In this document: in pieces, positions 6,517 to 12,700 of the stretch
Layout of the letters: every line of letters begins with the position of its first letter
How positions within the stretch are numbered: the stretch's first letter is position 1
Assembly (NCBI GenBank): GCA_934096535.1
Contig: CAKOMC010000037.1
Location: 1 to 14,063 of the forward strand
Direction: 5' to 3'
DNA: 14,063 bases
Source of the DNA: an uncultured Bacilli bacterium
GTDB lineage: Bacteria > Bacillota_I > Bacilli_A > RF39 > UBA660
The notes under the pieces: model-generated
What the model was told of the DNA's origin: nothing
What the model saw: only the letters and a program-made list of their open reading frames with translations
The model's database searches: none
Made by a program: the position numbers and the translations under genes

Positions 6517-6994
6517 TTATTTTATCTTTTTATTAATTAGAACTGTTCTTAATTTATTTCTATTGCCACCATAAATATCAGAAAAATAATCATCACCAAT
6601 TATAAATACTTCATCTGGTCCTAAATTTAAGTCATAAAGAGCTTTTTTAAAACTAGATTTTAAAGGTTTATAAGCAAAACCTATGTAATTAATCCCAATA
6701 TTCTTTAGATACTTCTTTCGTATTTTGACAATAGCCATTACTTAGAACAACAATTTTTAATTTACTTTTAGCCATTTGTAACCATTGTTTGTTGCATTCG
6801 GGTATATCTTTACAATCAAAACGTAAAGTTTCATCTAAATCAATAATAAATCCTTTTATCCCTTGAGTTATTAAGTCGTCTAAATTATCGCTTGATAGCT
6901 CTTTGATATCACTAATTATTAAATCTGGTTGAGGATTTTTACTTAGATAGTAATTTAAAACTTTAAAAATAATATCGCAAAATTTGTCAATCAT
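6517..6994 (-). pseudogene. YqeG-like HAD-IIIA phosphatase, frameshifted
   Basis: Two overlapping frames together make one YqeG-family protein. The first (6994 to 6689) carries motif I 'FIIDLDETLRF' and motif II 'KIVVLSNG', then drifts into 'KEYWD' and a TAA. The second (6738 to 6517) carries 'GINYIGFAYKPLKSSFKKAL' (motif III Lys) and 'VFIIGDDYFSDIYGGNRNKLRTVL' (motif IV GDDxxxD). Dropping one base just after the codons for 'KEVSK' rejoins the frames as 'KEVSKNIGINYIGFAYKPL', the expected family sequence, so a one-base insertion (or a sequencing error) is the likely lesion. There is no stop-codon slip site of the prfB type. YqeG proteins are small cytoplasmic phosphatases, a phosphatidylglycerophosphatase in some lineages. 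The gene follows the dTMP kinase gene by 10 bases and is the last of its operon. Confidence 0.8.
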
Positions 6995-7004
6995 TTTATT
7001 CTTA

Positions 7005-7676
7005 TTAACGTAATTTTCTTACTAGTCGCATGACATCCTCATGGATATCTTCTCTACTACGCATTTCGTTATCCTTAGTTACATTTACGGTACTCCATTT
7101 CAAATAATTACTAACAAATTGGGCTGATTCATAAATTTTTCTTTGAGTATCAACACTTTTTTCAAAGATATCTTTTTGAACGCCATCATTAGTTTCTCTG
7201 GCTAGACGAAGTTTAGTTAAAGTGTCAAAATCACCATTAAAGAAGACTACTAAATCAGGTTCACCAATACCTAAATTATAATATTCATAGGCTTTCATTT
7301 TAGCAATCATATCTTTCTTTTCATCTTCATCCTTACATTTTAAAGTTTGATAAATAAAACTAGAGGTCGTATAACGATCTAAAAGAATAGTTTTTCCTTC
7401 CGCATAATATTTCTTTAAATAATTACGCCATACATATTCTCTATCAATGGCATAATAACTTTCAATTACTTCATCGGGAATTTCATCTAATTCTCCTAGT
7501 TTTCCTTTTAAAAACTTAACTGCCATAATTCCAGAACCAAAGCCATAACTTGGGAAATGCCATTGTTCACATTTGGTTTCACTCTCTAACGCTTTTTTTA
7601 ATAATTCTAACTGAGTTGATTTACCAACACCATCACAAGCTCCTTCTAATACAATTAATCTTCCTTTATTTTCCAT
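7005..7676 (-). CDS. tmk: Thymidylate kinase (dTMP kinase)
   Basis: 223 residues. It phosphorylates dTMP to dTDP with ATP in the cytoplasm. The P-loop is 'GACDGVGKST' (12-21), followed by Q22. The dTMP-binding DRY motif is D100-R101-Y102 in 'ILLDRYTTSS', 'FPSYGFGSG' (41-49) lies in the nucleotide-monophosphate region, and a LID-like stretch 'RLARETNDGVQKDIFE' occupies 157-172. It belongs to the divergent dTMP kinase group with 'HFP.Y...SG' and 'YAIDRE' segments found in some Clostridia, Mollicutes and archaea, not the standard GxDGxGKTT bacterial type; the P-loop has one residue more than usual (Cys14). AAGGAG lies 9 bases before the ATG. The next gene upstream is the dTMP-producing ThyX, 44 bases away, so two consecutive pathway steps share an operon. 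Confidence 0.85.
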   Translation of the reverse strand: MENKGRLIVLEGACDGVGKSTQLELLKKALESETKCEQWHFPSYGFGSGIMAVKFLKGKLGELDEIPDEVIESYYAIDREYVWRNYLKKYYAEGKTILLDRYTTSSFIYQTLKCKDEDEKKDMIAKMKAYEYYNLGIGEPDLVVFFNGDFDTLTKLRLARETNDGVQKDIFEKSVDTQRKIYESAQFVSNYLKWSTVNVTKDNEMRSREDIHEDVMRLVRKLR

Positions 7677-7720
7677 AATCTAATTCTCCTTATTTTTTTT
7701 GTTTATTTTTTTAATTAATT

Positions 7721-9100
7721 TTATAATTTTCTTTCTAATCTAATAACATGACAAGGACTACTACATTTATAGTCATTAAACATACAACGATATTTATTTA
7801 AATATGTTGCCACTACTTTAGCTTGCTTTTGATAAGCCACCTTTATGCTGGGATTAGTTGCTAAATCTGCTTTTGTTAATAATTCGTTATAAATATAAGG
7901 AATTACTTCTAAAGTATACATACGAGCGATTTCACTTTGAGCACGCATACAACATCTTTCTTTACTAACATAATTAAATAGATTAGCTAATGTGGCATTC
8001 ATATTTACTTTAACATTCATTCCTAAAGGATAAGTTTCTTTAATTTTATTAATATCATGAAGATATTCTTTTATAAGTTCTGGGTAATCATTTAAAAATA
8101 AAGGAACCACAAAAGTAATTTCTTCCTCAGGCACTTTCATTTCTAAATCAATAGTGCGATGTCTTTGATTTTGAGCAAGACATGAAAATGATTGATAATT
8201 ATTATAACTTATATTAGAAGTTGTTACTTCATTAGGAAAATCGATGGCACTAAATTTATTTCTTTTTGCAAATAAAGATAAATCTACACTCTTAGTATTG
8301 GCAAAAAGTAGGGAATCATCACCTTGATAAGTAAGATATAAAATATTTTTACCCCGAAGTTTTACTTCGGCTTCTAGGGTATCATCACTTGTAATCATCT
8401 CATAAACATCATTTTTAGTTAGTAAAACTTTCTTATCTTTTAGAGCCTTGATAAATTCTTGCATTTCAGGTACACATGATTTTTCAAAATCGTCTAAGGG
8501 ATTATTAATTACTCTTTCCATCATATAAGCAATTTTATTAATTTGAGCAAAAGGGACAGTATAAGTAATACTAGTACGCGTAGCAAGTCCCAGAAAATTA
8601 CGCGCATTTTCTTGAGCTTTTTCTCTAATCATGCGGGTAGCCTCATTATCGCTTTTAGCCGTTTTCCGAAAATAATCCCAGTAGTCTTTAGTTATAACTT
8701 TTTCAAATATTTCAAGCCATTTATGATATAACCCTATTTCTGTTTTAGTGTTATATTCACTTTCTTTAGCCTTAGTATACCTAAGCGATAACTCATCAGC
8801 AGCATATTCTTTCTCATTATTTAAAATTAAGCATAATCTTCGGGATATTCCTGTTATTTCTAGACTTACGACTTCTTGTTCCGATGGCGTTGTATGAGCT
8901 TGCAAAATTGTGGAAATACCTCTTCGTATAAGATTTGCCCCCGAATTATTTTTTCTAATATCCGCCGTGGTAACTAATCTATCATCGTTACTTTTAGCAA
9001 CGCATACGGCTGCTCTTACTCCGGCTTCATATAAAGCCTTTTTTTGGTCATATAAACCGTTCTTTACAAACCCATTGGGTGATAATTGTATATCTATCAT
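7721..9100 (-). CDS. thyX: Long tandem FAD-dependent thymidylate synthase (ThyX-like)
   Basis: 459 residues, about twice a standard ThyX (220-260). ThyX makes dTMP from dUMP using FAD, NADPH and methylene-tetrahydrofolate. Two ThyX-like halves are visible. The N-terminal half has 'EITGISRRLCLIL' and SLRY (105-108), aligning with the SxRY end of the ThyX motif, but NEK (95-97) replaces RHR. It closes with 'ARNFLGLATRTSITYTVPFAQINKIAYMM' (166-194). The C-terminal half has 'SFSCLAQNQRHRT' with an intact RHR (313-315) but no SxRY, and ends with 'NLFNYVSKERCCMRAQSEIARM' (373-394). The tail is Cys-rich (C439, C446, C450). The two halves may each supply part of one active site. The adjoining dTMP kinase supports the assignment. 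RBS AGAGGA is 6-7 bases before the ATG. Confidence 0.8.
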   Translation of the reverse strand: MIDIQLSPNGFVKNGLYDQKKALYEAGVRAAVCVAKSNDDRLVTTADIRKNNSGANLIRRGISTILQAHTTPSEQEVVSLEITGISRRLCLILNNEKEYAADELSLRYTKAKESEYNTKTEIGLYHKWLEIFEKVITKDYWDYFRKTAKSDNEATRMIREKAQENARNFLGLATRTSITYTVPFAQINKIAYMMERVINNPLDDFEKSCVPEMQEFIKALKDKKVLLTKNDVYEMITSDDTLEAEVKLRGKNILYLTYQGDDSLLFANTKSVDLSLFAKRNKFSAIDFPNEVTTSNISYNNYQSFSCLAQNQRHRTIDLEMKVPEEEITFVVPLFLNDYPELIKEYLHDINKIKETYPLGMNVKVNMNATLANLFNYVSKERCCMRAQSEIARMYTLEVIPYIYNELLTKADLATNPSIKVAYQKQAKVVATYLNKYRCMFNDYKCSSPCHVIRLERKL

Positions 9101-9135
9101 TAAATTTCCTCTTCCTGTTATAAATTTTTTCTTTT

Positions 9136-9170
9136 AAAAAGTAAGCAAATCACTCTTCTGACTTGCTTAC
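9136..9170 (-). terminator. Terminator built into the end of the CPHC thioredoxin-like gene
   Basis: Minus-strand GTAAGCAA (9163-9170, the last Val-Ser-Lys codons) pairs perfectly with TTGCTTAC (9141-9148) around a 14-base loop containing the TGA stop, followed by TTTTT (9136-9140). It ends the gene before the ThyX operon and confirms that this TGA is a true stop. Confidence 0.75.
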
Positions 9171-9677
9171 CATATAAATTAATCCAGCGGCGCCCACACA
9201 AATGGCTAAAACAACAACAATAACTACTGCTGTTTTGGTCTTTTCTACTTTTTCAGGGGCATCTGCTACTACTTCTAATCCTAATTCTTCAATTAAATTG
9301 GCGCGTTCATCAAGATTATAATAATCGTTAATAGCGGCTAAAATTTGTTCTTTGTTGGTTTCACCAAAACCACTGTAACGAGTTTTGCCGATAACGATAT
9401 AAGGAACGCCATACTCACTGTCTTTAAAATGCTCAGCTACTTTAGCTAAGGCATTACTGTTCGTTGTATTATACCATGTTTCATATTTTACTAAGTTAAA
9501 TTTAGATTTTTCTTCATCACTTAAAGATTTAACCCATGTAAAGAATTCTTCACAATGAGGACATCCTTTACCATAGAAAATATAAACATTAGCAGCTTCT
9601 TTTTCTCCATCAGCTAAACAAACAATTGGCACAAAAAGTAATACAAGAGCAATAAGCAAGTTACATATCTTCTTCAT
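9150..9677 (-). CDS. Membrane-anchored thioredoxin-like protein (CPHC)
   Basis: 175 residues. An N-terminal signal segment (residues 3-22, 'LLIALVLLFVPIVCLA') leads to a thioredoxin-like domain with 'IFYGKGCPHCEEF' (C39-P-H-C42) and the cis-proline loop 'YGVPYIVIG' (P92). A helix follows, then a C-terminal membrane segment (149-169) and a short acidic tail. CPHC is the active site of DsbA-type oxidases, so the protein probably handles disulfides on the outer face of the membrane. A lipobox is not convincing (Val before Cys20), and cleavage after 'CLA' or retention of the signal as a second anchor are both possible. AAGGAGGT precedes the ATG by 6 bases. The gene has its own promoter and terminator, so it appears monocistronic. 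The substrate is unknown. Confidence 0.83.
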   Translation of the reverse strand: MKKICNLLIALVLLFVPIVCLADGEKEAANVYIFYGKGCPHCEEFFTWVKSLSDEEKSKFNLVKYETWYNTTNSNALAKVAEHFKDSEYGVPYIVIGKTRYSGFGETNKEQILAAINDYYNLDERANLIEELGLEVVADAPEKVEKTKTAVVIVVVLAICVGAAGLIYMVSKSEE

Positions 9678-9696
9678 TTTACTACCTCCTTAATCG

Positions 9697-9725
9697 ATTA
9701 TACTATAAAAAAGAAAATTAGCCAA
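9697..9725 (-). promoter_or_regulatory. Promoter of the CPHC gene nested in the upstream terminator
   Basis: On the minus strand TTGGCT (9720-9725) and a perfect TATAAT (9697-9702) are 17 bases apart. The -35 lies in the loop and stem of the ZIP-gene terminator and the spacer covers its T tract. The predicted start near 9690 gives a leader of only about a dozen bases, mostly the Shine-Dalgarno sequence. Confidence 0.55.
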
Positions 9726-9743
9726 AATAAATCGACTAATTTT
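9707..9743 (-). terminator. Terminator of the ZIP transporter gene
   Basis: AAAATTAG (9714-9721) and CTAATTTT (9736-9743) pair perfectly around a 14-base loop. On the minus strand CTTTTTT follows. It is about 34 bases past the ZIP stop codon. Confidence 0.75.
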
Positions 9744-9776
9744 GCTATTTTTTTTGAGTTTTTATTTTAAGTAAAT

Positions 9777-10568
9777 TTATCCTAAGGCTACATCCAGAAT
9801 CATCATAATGATAAATCCTCCTAAGGTATACATAGTTATCATATTTTGGTTATGATTTTGTTGCGACTCCGGAATTAATTCTTCAACAACGACAAATATC
9901 ATAGCACCAGCAGCAAAGGAAAGCAAAAATGGCATAATATATTGAATTTTTAAAACCAGTAAAGCTCCCATGATGGCAGCAAGAGGTTCCACAATTCCAC
10001 TTAAAGCCCCAATTATAAAGGCTTTTGTTCTACTCATTCCTTCCCTTCTTAGAGGTAAAGAAACGGCACAACCTTCGGGAAAGTTTTGAAGACCAATTCC
10101 TAAAGCTAAACCTAAAGCTGCAAGAACGGTGGCTCCTTCTAGTCCGTAAACAATGGAACCAAAGGCTACACCAATTGAAAGACCTTCTGGAATATTATGA
10201 ATAGTAATAGAACTAACAAGCAAAAATATTCTTTTAGAAGTCTCATCTTTCTTTTGTTTAGCCATCATTTTAGAAAACAATTTATCAGTTAAAAATAATA
10301 ATAAACCGCCACAAAGAAATCCTAAAGGAACAATAACATACGGTAAAAAAGCCATGTTACTTGCCTCTTTAATTGCCGGAGCAAGTAAAGAAAAGTAAGA
10401 AGCCGCTAGCATTATACCAGCCGAAACACCTAATAAGATATCCGATACATTTTTATTAACTTTTTTAAAGAAGAAAACTATTGCTGAACCTAAAGCTGTT
10501 ATTAAAAAAGTAAAAGTTGCAGCTAAAAACGCCTGCATTACGACATTTAAATTTATAAACCAATCCAT
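9777..10568 (-). CDS. ZIP-family divalent metal transporter (GufA-type)
   Basis: 263 residues, eight predicted membrane segments. The metal-binding helices are clear: 'SITIHNIPEGLSIGVAFG' with HNIPEG at 124-129, and 'GIGLQNFPEGCAV' with QNFPEG at 161-166. A further acidic pair E229-E230 lies in 'FVVVEELIPES'. ZIP proteins bring Zn2+, Fe2+ or Mn2+ into the cytoplasm. In the second motif Gln-Asn replaces the His-Asn/Glu seen in some members, as is common in the bacterial GufA branch. A short charged loop 'MMAKQKKDETSKR' (101-113) replaces the long His-rich loop of eukaryotic members. The ATG follows AGGTGA at 4-5 bases. It is transcribed divergently from the tRNA gene. No Zur or MntR box was recognised. 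Confidence 0.9.
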   Translation of the reverse strand: MDWFINLNVVMQAFLAATFTFLITALGSAIVFFFKKVNKNVSDILLGVSAGIMLAASYFSLLAPAIKEASNMAFLPYVIVPLGFLCGGLLLFLTDKLFSKMMAKQKKDETSKRIFLLVSSITIHNIPEGLSIGVAFGSIVYGLEGATVLAALGLALGIGLQNFPEGCAVSLPLRREGMSRTKAFIIGALSGIVEPLAAIMGALLVLKIQYIMPFLLSFAAGAMIFVVVEELIPESQQNHNQNMITMYTLGGFIIMMILDVALG

Positions 10569-10607
10569 AAAATCACCTACTTTATGATATGAAATAAATA
10601 AAAATAC

Positions 10608-10636
10608 TTGTAGGCGTTTTAATTATATGGTATATT
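10608..10636 (+). promoter_or_regulatory. Promoter of the tRNA-Thr gene
   Basis: TTGTAG (10608-10613), 17 bases, TATATT (10631-10636). The -35 is weak, but spacing is ideal and the tRNA begins 9 bases after the -10. Confidence 0.5.
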
Positions 10637-10644
10637 CTTGATAT

Positions 10645-10718
10645 GCCCATTTAGTATAATGGTATTACAAATCCATGGTAAGGATTAAAAGTAAGTTCGA
10701 TTCTTACATTGGGCACCA
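10645..10718 (+). tRNA. tRNA-Thr (anticodon GGT), CCA encoded
   Basis: The 74 bases fold as a tRNA. The acceptor GCCCATT pairs with ATTGGGC, except a T-T mismatch at pair 6-67, with discriminator A and encoded CCA. The D arm has a short 3-bp stem (GTA/TAC) with a GG loop. The anticodon stem AATCC/GGATT is perfect around loop ATGGTAA, giving anticodon GGT. There is a 4-base variable loop, and a T stem GTAAG/CTTAC (perfect) with loop TTCGATT. GGT reads Thr ACC/ACT codons, and G1-C72, C2-G71 and G35-U36 fit ThrRS identity rules. The body, especially the D arm, looks more like a low-GC tRNA-Gly, so charging should be treated as probable. It is a single gene with its own promoter and terminator. 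Confidence 0.85.
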
Positions 10719-10732
10719 TTAAAGATTTATCC

Positions 10733-10755
10733 GAACTAGAAATAGTTCTTTTTTT
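10733..10755 (+). terminator. Terminator of the tRNA-Thr gene
   Basis: GAACTA (10733-10738), loop GAAA, TAGTTC (10743-10748), then seven T. A compact tetraloop hairpin 15 bases after the CCA end. Confidence 0.9.
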
Positions 10756-10794
10756 GTTTAAATATATATGGTAGTCGAAAAGTGGCTGAATATA

Positions 10795-10823
10795 TTGCCA
10801 TTGTTTTTAAAACTGTATATACC
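10795..10823 (+). promoter_or_regulatory. Putative promoter of the accessory segment
   Basis: TTGCCA (10795-10800), 17 bases, TATACC (10818-10823); an overlapping alternative is TTGTTT (10801) with CATAAT (10823-10828). GGAG and the ATG of the AlbA_2 remnant follow within 20 bases. As there is no other clear promoter before the 538-residue gene, this one may drive it. An inverted repeat TATGGTA (about 10767) / TACCATA (10821-10827) brackets the region. Confidence 0.35.
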
Positions 10824-10840
10824 ATAATTGGAGTGATAAT

Positions 10841-10960
10841 ATGTACATAGAAGATGAATATACAAAATTAAAAATTTAGTTAATAAAGGATATAAAAAAA
10901 GAAATAATTGCATTTGCAAACATTAAGGGTGGAAAACATGTTAAAATAATAAGTAATTAA
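10841..10960 (+). pseudogene. Remnant of a Schlafen/AlbA_2-type protein N-terminus
   Basis: Frame 10841-10960, behind GGAG at 7 bases, reads 'MYIEDEYTKLKI', a TAG, then 'LIKDIKKEIIAFANIKGG', and ends at a TAA. This follows the start of AlbA_2/Schlafen-type proteins (PF04326: 'E...LK......DIKKEIIAFANTNGG'), common as putative regulators or ATP-binding proteins in Bacillota. In relatives Glu stands near the TAG position. Only about 39 codons survive; after GG the usual 'GIDD.G' strand is not found and the next gene starts 14 bases later. So this is a 5' stub left by deletion, with its promoter and Shine-Dalgarno sequence now placed in front of the 538-residue gene. Confidence 0.65.
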
Positions 10961-10974
10961 GGGAGGCTTACTTT

Positions 10975-12591
10975 ATGGAAGAAATAAAAAAAGAAAGAAA
11001 TTTAAAGGATAATAAAGAAAAAGTGTTAAATGAAGCAAACGTATTACTTATATCAGATATTCAAGATGATTATGACGAAATCGTAAAATATGGTTTTAAA
11101 AATGTTGATTATTTCAAATCTATTATAAGGGCAGATTCTTATTTTGCTAAACATCAAGATGATTTAGAAAAATATCACATCATTTTAAAAGGAAATCAAA
11201 ATGTTCAAAATTGTTGTTTTGGAGGAGATGTTGACCTAGATAGAACCATCGACAAATTAGGAGGTAACAAACATATTCTTAAAACATCTCTATATAGATA
11301 TGATTATCCAGATCATATAAAGTTAGTTACTTATTTGAGTGATAGAAATAATTGCAGAGGTTGGTGTACACAAGAATTAACTTATCAAGGCATTTATGAT
11401 AGAATTGTCGAAAACATGTTAATTAATCATACTTTAGAAAATGTCGATTTAAAAGATAAAAAATTTGTACCTATTCAAGACTATATTAATCCAAATAGAT
11501 CACCCCTACCAACAAAAAAATGCGATTTGAAAATATTATATCTAGATTCTATAAGCGTTAACAAGTATGCTGAAGGAATTGCCAATGAACTAGGATTAAG
11601 TATTGATTTTAAAGAAGACAATAATTTTAGTTTAGGTAGATATGTTAAAGGTAATCTTGGCAAATATGATATTATTATTGTAACTCGTATATATTCAGGT
11701 AATCTTTTAAGTATGAATCATGAAAGTACAGAACAATGTAAAGATACAGGAAAAGAATTAACTCTTTTTGTAGCACAAGATAACATTTGGTGTGATATTG
11801 ATAGTGATTTAGCAGATGGAATTAAATTAGGGTATGTGTTTGGAGGAAACTGTGCTCCAGATTATGAATATCACAGCAAAGAAATTAGAATTTTAAGACA
11901 GCCAATTAAAGTTGATGCAAAAGATGAATATTTGCTAAAATATGTTTCAAGAGAATATTCGCGGATGAAAGGTATTATAGAAGCATCAGTAAATTTTTAT
12001 AATCAAGCTTTATTGCAAAATAATAAACCTACAATAGTTGATTTAGATTTCAAAACAGCAGAAGAATTAGATCAAGATTATGTAAATGCTAAAGAAGTTA
12101 AAGAAGCAATTAGAGAAGCAGAACTTGCTCCTATAAGATTATTTGATAATATAAGATATTCAATTACAAGTTATTTGAATTATAGAAAAAACGGGTTAAT
12201 TAATCAAGTTCCCGAAGGATTAAAAATTACTGAAAGCAAAGACGGTATTAAAGTGGAAAATATATATCAAGGCAGAACATTATGTACTCTTGTTTTTCCT
12301 AAAAAATATAAACATGATAATTTGAGAGTATTTGAAATTCAAACTCTATCTAAAAAAGGAATTCTATCTAGCCCACAAACACTTGGGGTATATACGAGTG
12401 AATATGAAAATTTTGAAAGTATCCCAAATAGACCAGATGAAAAGCAAGAAAATGCTCTTATAGCTATTAAAAAGAAAATTAATGTTGTTTTAGAGCCATT
12501 AATTGAAGATGCTTGGAAAAAGCATTTAGAACAAGAATCAGAAACATCAAACTTAAAAAGAAGTAATAATAGAAATAGAAGAAGATATTAA
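10975..12591 (+). CDS. Unrecognised 538-residue protein with two related Rossmann-like halves
   Basis: I do not recognise this family. GGGAGG lies 8 bases before the ATG, so the start is firm. Two segments look alike: residues 22-71 ('NVLLISDIQDDY', helix, 'LEKYHIIL') and 185-235 ('LKILYLDSISVNKY', helix, 'LGKYDIII'). Each has a hydrophobic strand ending in Asp, about 40 residues, then L.KY.III, as in receiver or flavodoxin-like folds. Nine Cys are scattered, including C80-C81, C127 and C131 (CRGWC), C273 and C293. Residues 316-407 are helical and charged, 408-480 look like a small beta-rich domain, and the tail 'NLKRSNNRNRRRY' is very basic and may bind nucleic acid. There is no signal peptide and no membrane segment. 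It lies between a Schlafen-type stub and an ISL3 element behind a tRNA, a setting typical of accessory or defence genes; that role is only inference. Confidence 0.8.
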   Translation: MEEIKKERNLKDNKEKVLNEANVLLISDIQDDYDEIVKYGFKNVDYFKSIIRADSYFAKHQDDLEKYHIILKGNQNVQNCCFGGDVDLDRTIDKLGGNKHILKTSLYRYDYPDHIKLVTYLSDRNNCRGWCTQELTYQGIYDRIVENMLINHTLENVDLKDKKFVPIQDYINPNRSPLPTKKCDLKILYLDSISVNKYAEGIANELGLSIDFKEDNNFSLGRYVKGNLGKYDIIIVTRIYSGNLLSMNHESTEQCKDTGKELTLFVAQDNIWCDIDSDLADGIKLGYVFGGNCAPDYEYHSKEIRILRQPIKVDAKDEYLLKYVSREYSRMKGIIEASVNFYNQALLQNNKPTIVDLDFKTAEELDQDYVNAKEVKEAIREAELAPIRLFDNIRYSITSYLNYRKNGLINQVPEGLKITESKDGIKVENIYQGRTLCTLVFPKKYKHDNLRVFEIQTLSKKGILSSPQTLGVYTSEYENFESIPNRPDEKQENALIAIKKKINVVLEPLIEDAWKKHLEQESETSNLKRSNNRNRRRY

Positions 12592-12632
12592 AAATATATT
12601 ATAATTTAATTAAGAATTGATACAAATAGTGT

Positions 12633-12700
12633 AGTTCCTAATTTAGTGAAAAAGTTGTAGATAGCAACCGCTATCGCACACTATGAAAATTAGGCGAACT
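12633..12700 (+). promoter_or_regulatory. Long hairpin enclosing the ISL3 transposase start codon
   Basis: AGTTCCTAATTTAGTG (12633-12648) pairs with 12679-12700 (CACT, ATGA bulge, AAATTAGG, GC bulge, GAACT). An inner perfect hairpin is GATAGC-AACC-GCTATC (12660-12675). The transposase ATG (12683-12685) lies inside the 3' arm, and no Shine-Dalgarno sequence is visible. In RNA made by read-through from the 538-residue gene, the start would be hidden, as known for IS10 and IS50. Confidence 0.5.

Noticed and set aside
6689..6738. Programmed frameshift in the YqeG-like gene
   Set aside because: The required shift is +1, but there is no stop codon or rare codon in the prfB or similar arrangement at the junction; a simple insertion explains it better.
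7677..7720. T-rich gap between ThyX and dTMP kinase as a terminator
   Set aside because: No stem precedes the T runs, and the two genes belong to one pathway, so read-through is expected.
8543..9137. Plus-strand open frames opposite the ThyX gene, and similar frames opposite other genes
   Set aside because: They lie wholly or largely within well-supported minus-strand genes, lack binding sites and match no family.
9150..9152. Mycoplasma-type code (TGA as Trp)
   Set aside because: All visible Trp codons checked are TGG, and this TGA lies inside a terminator hairpin that closes the gene.
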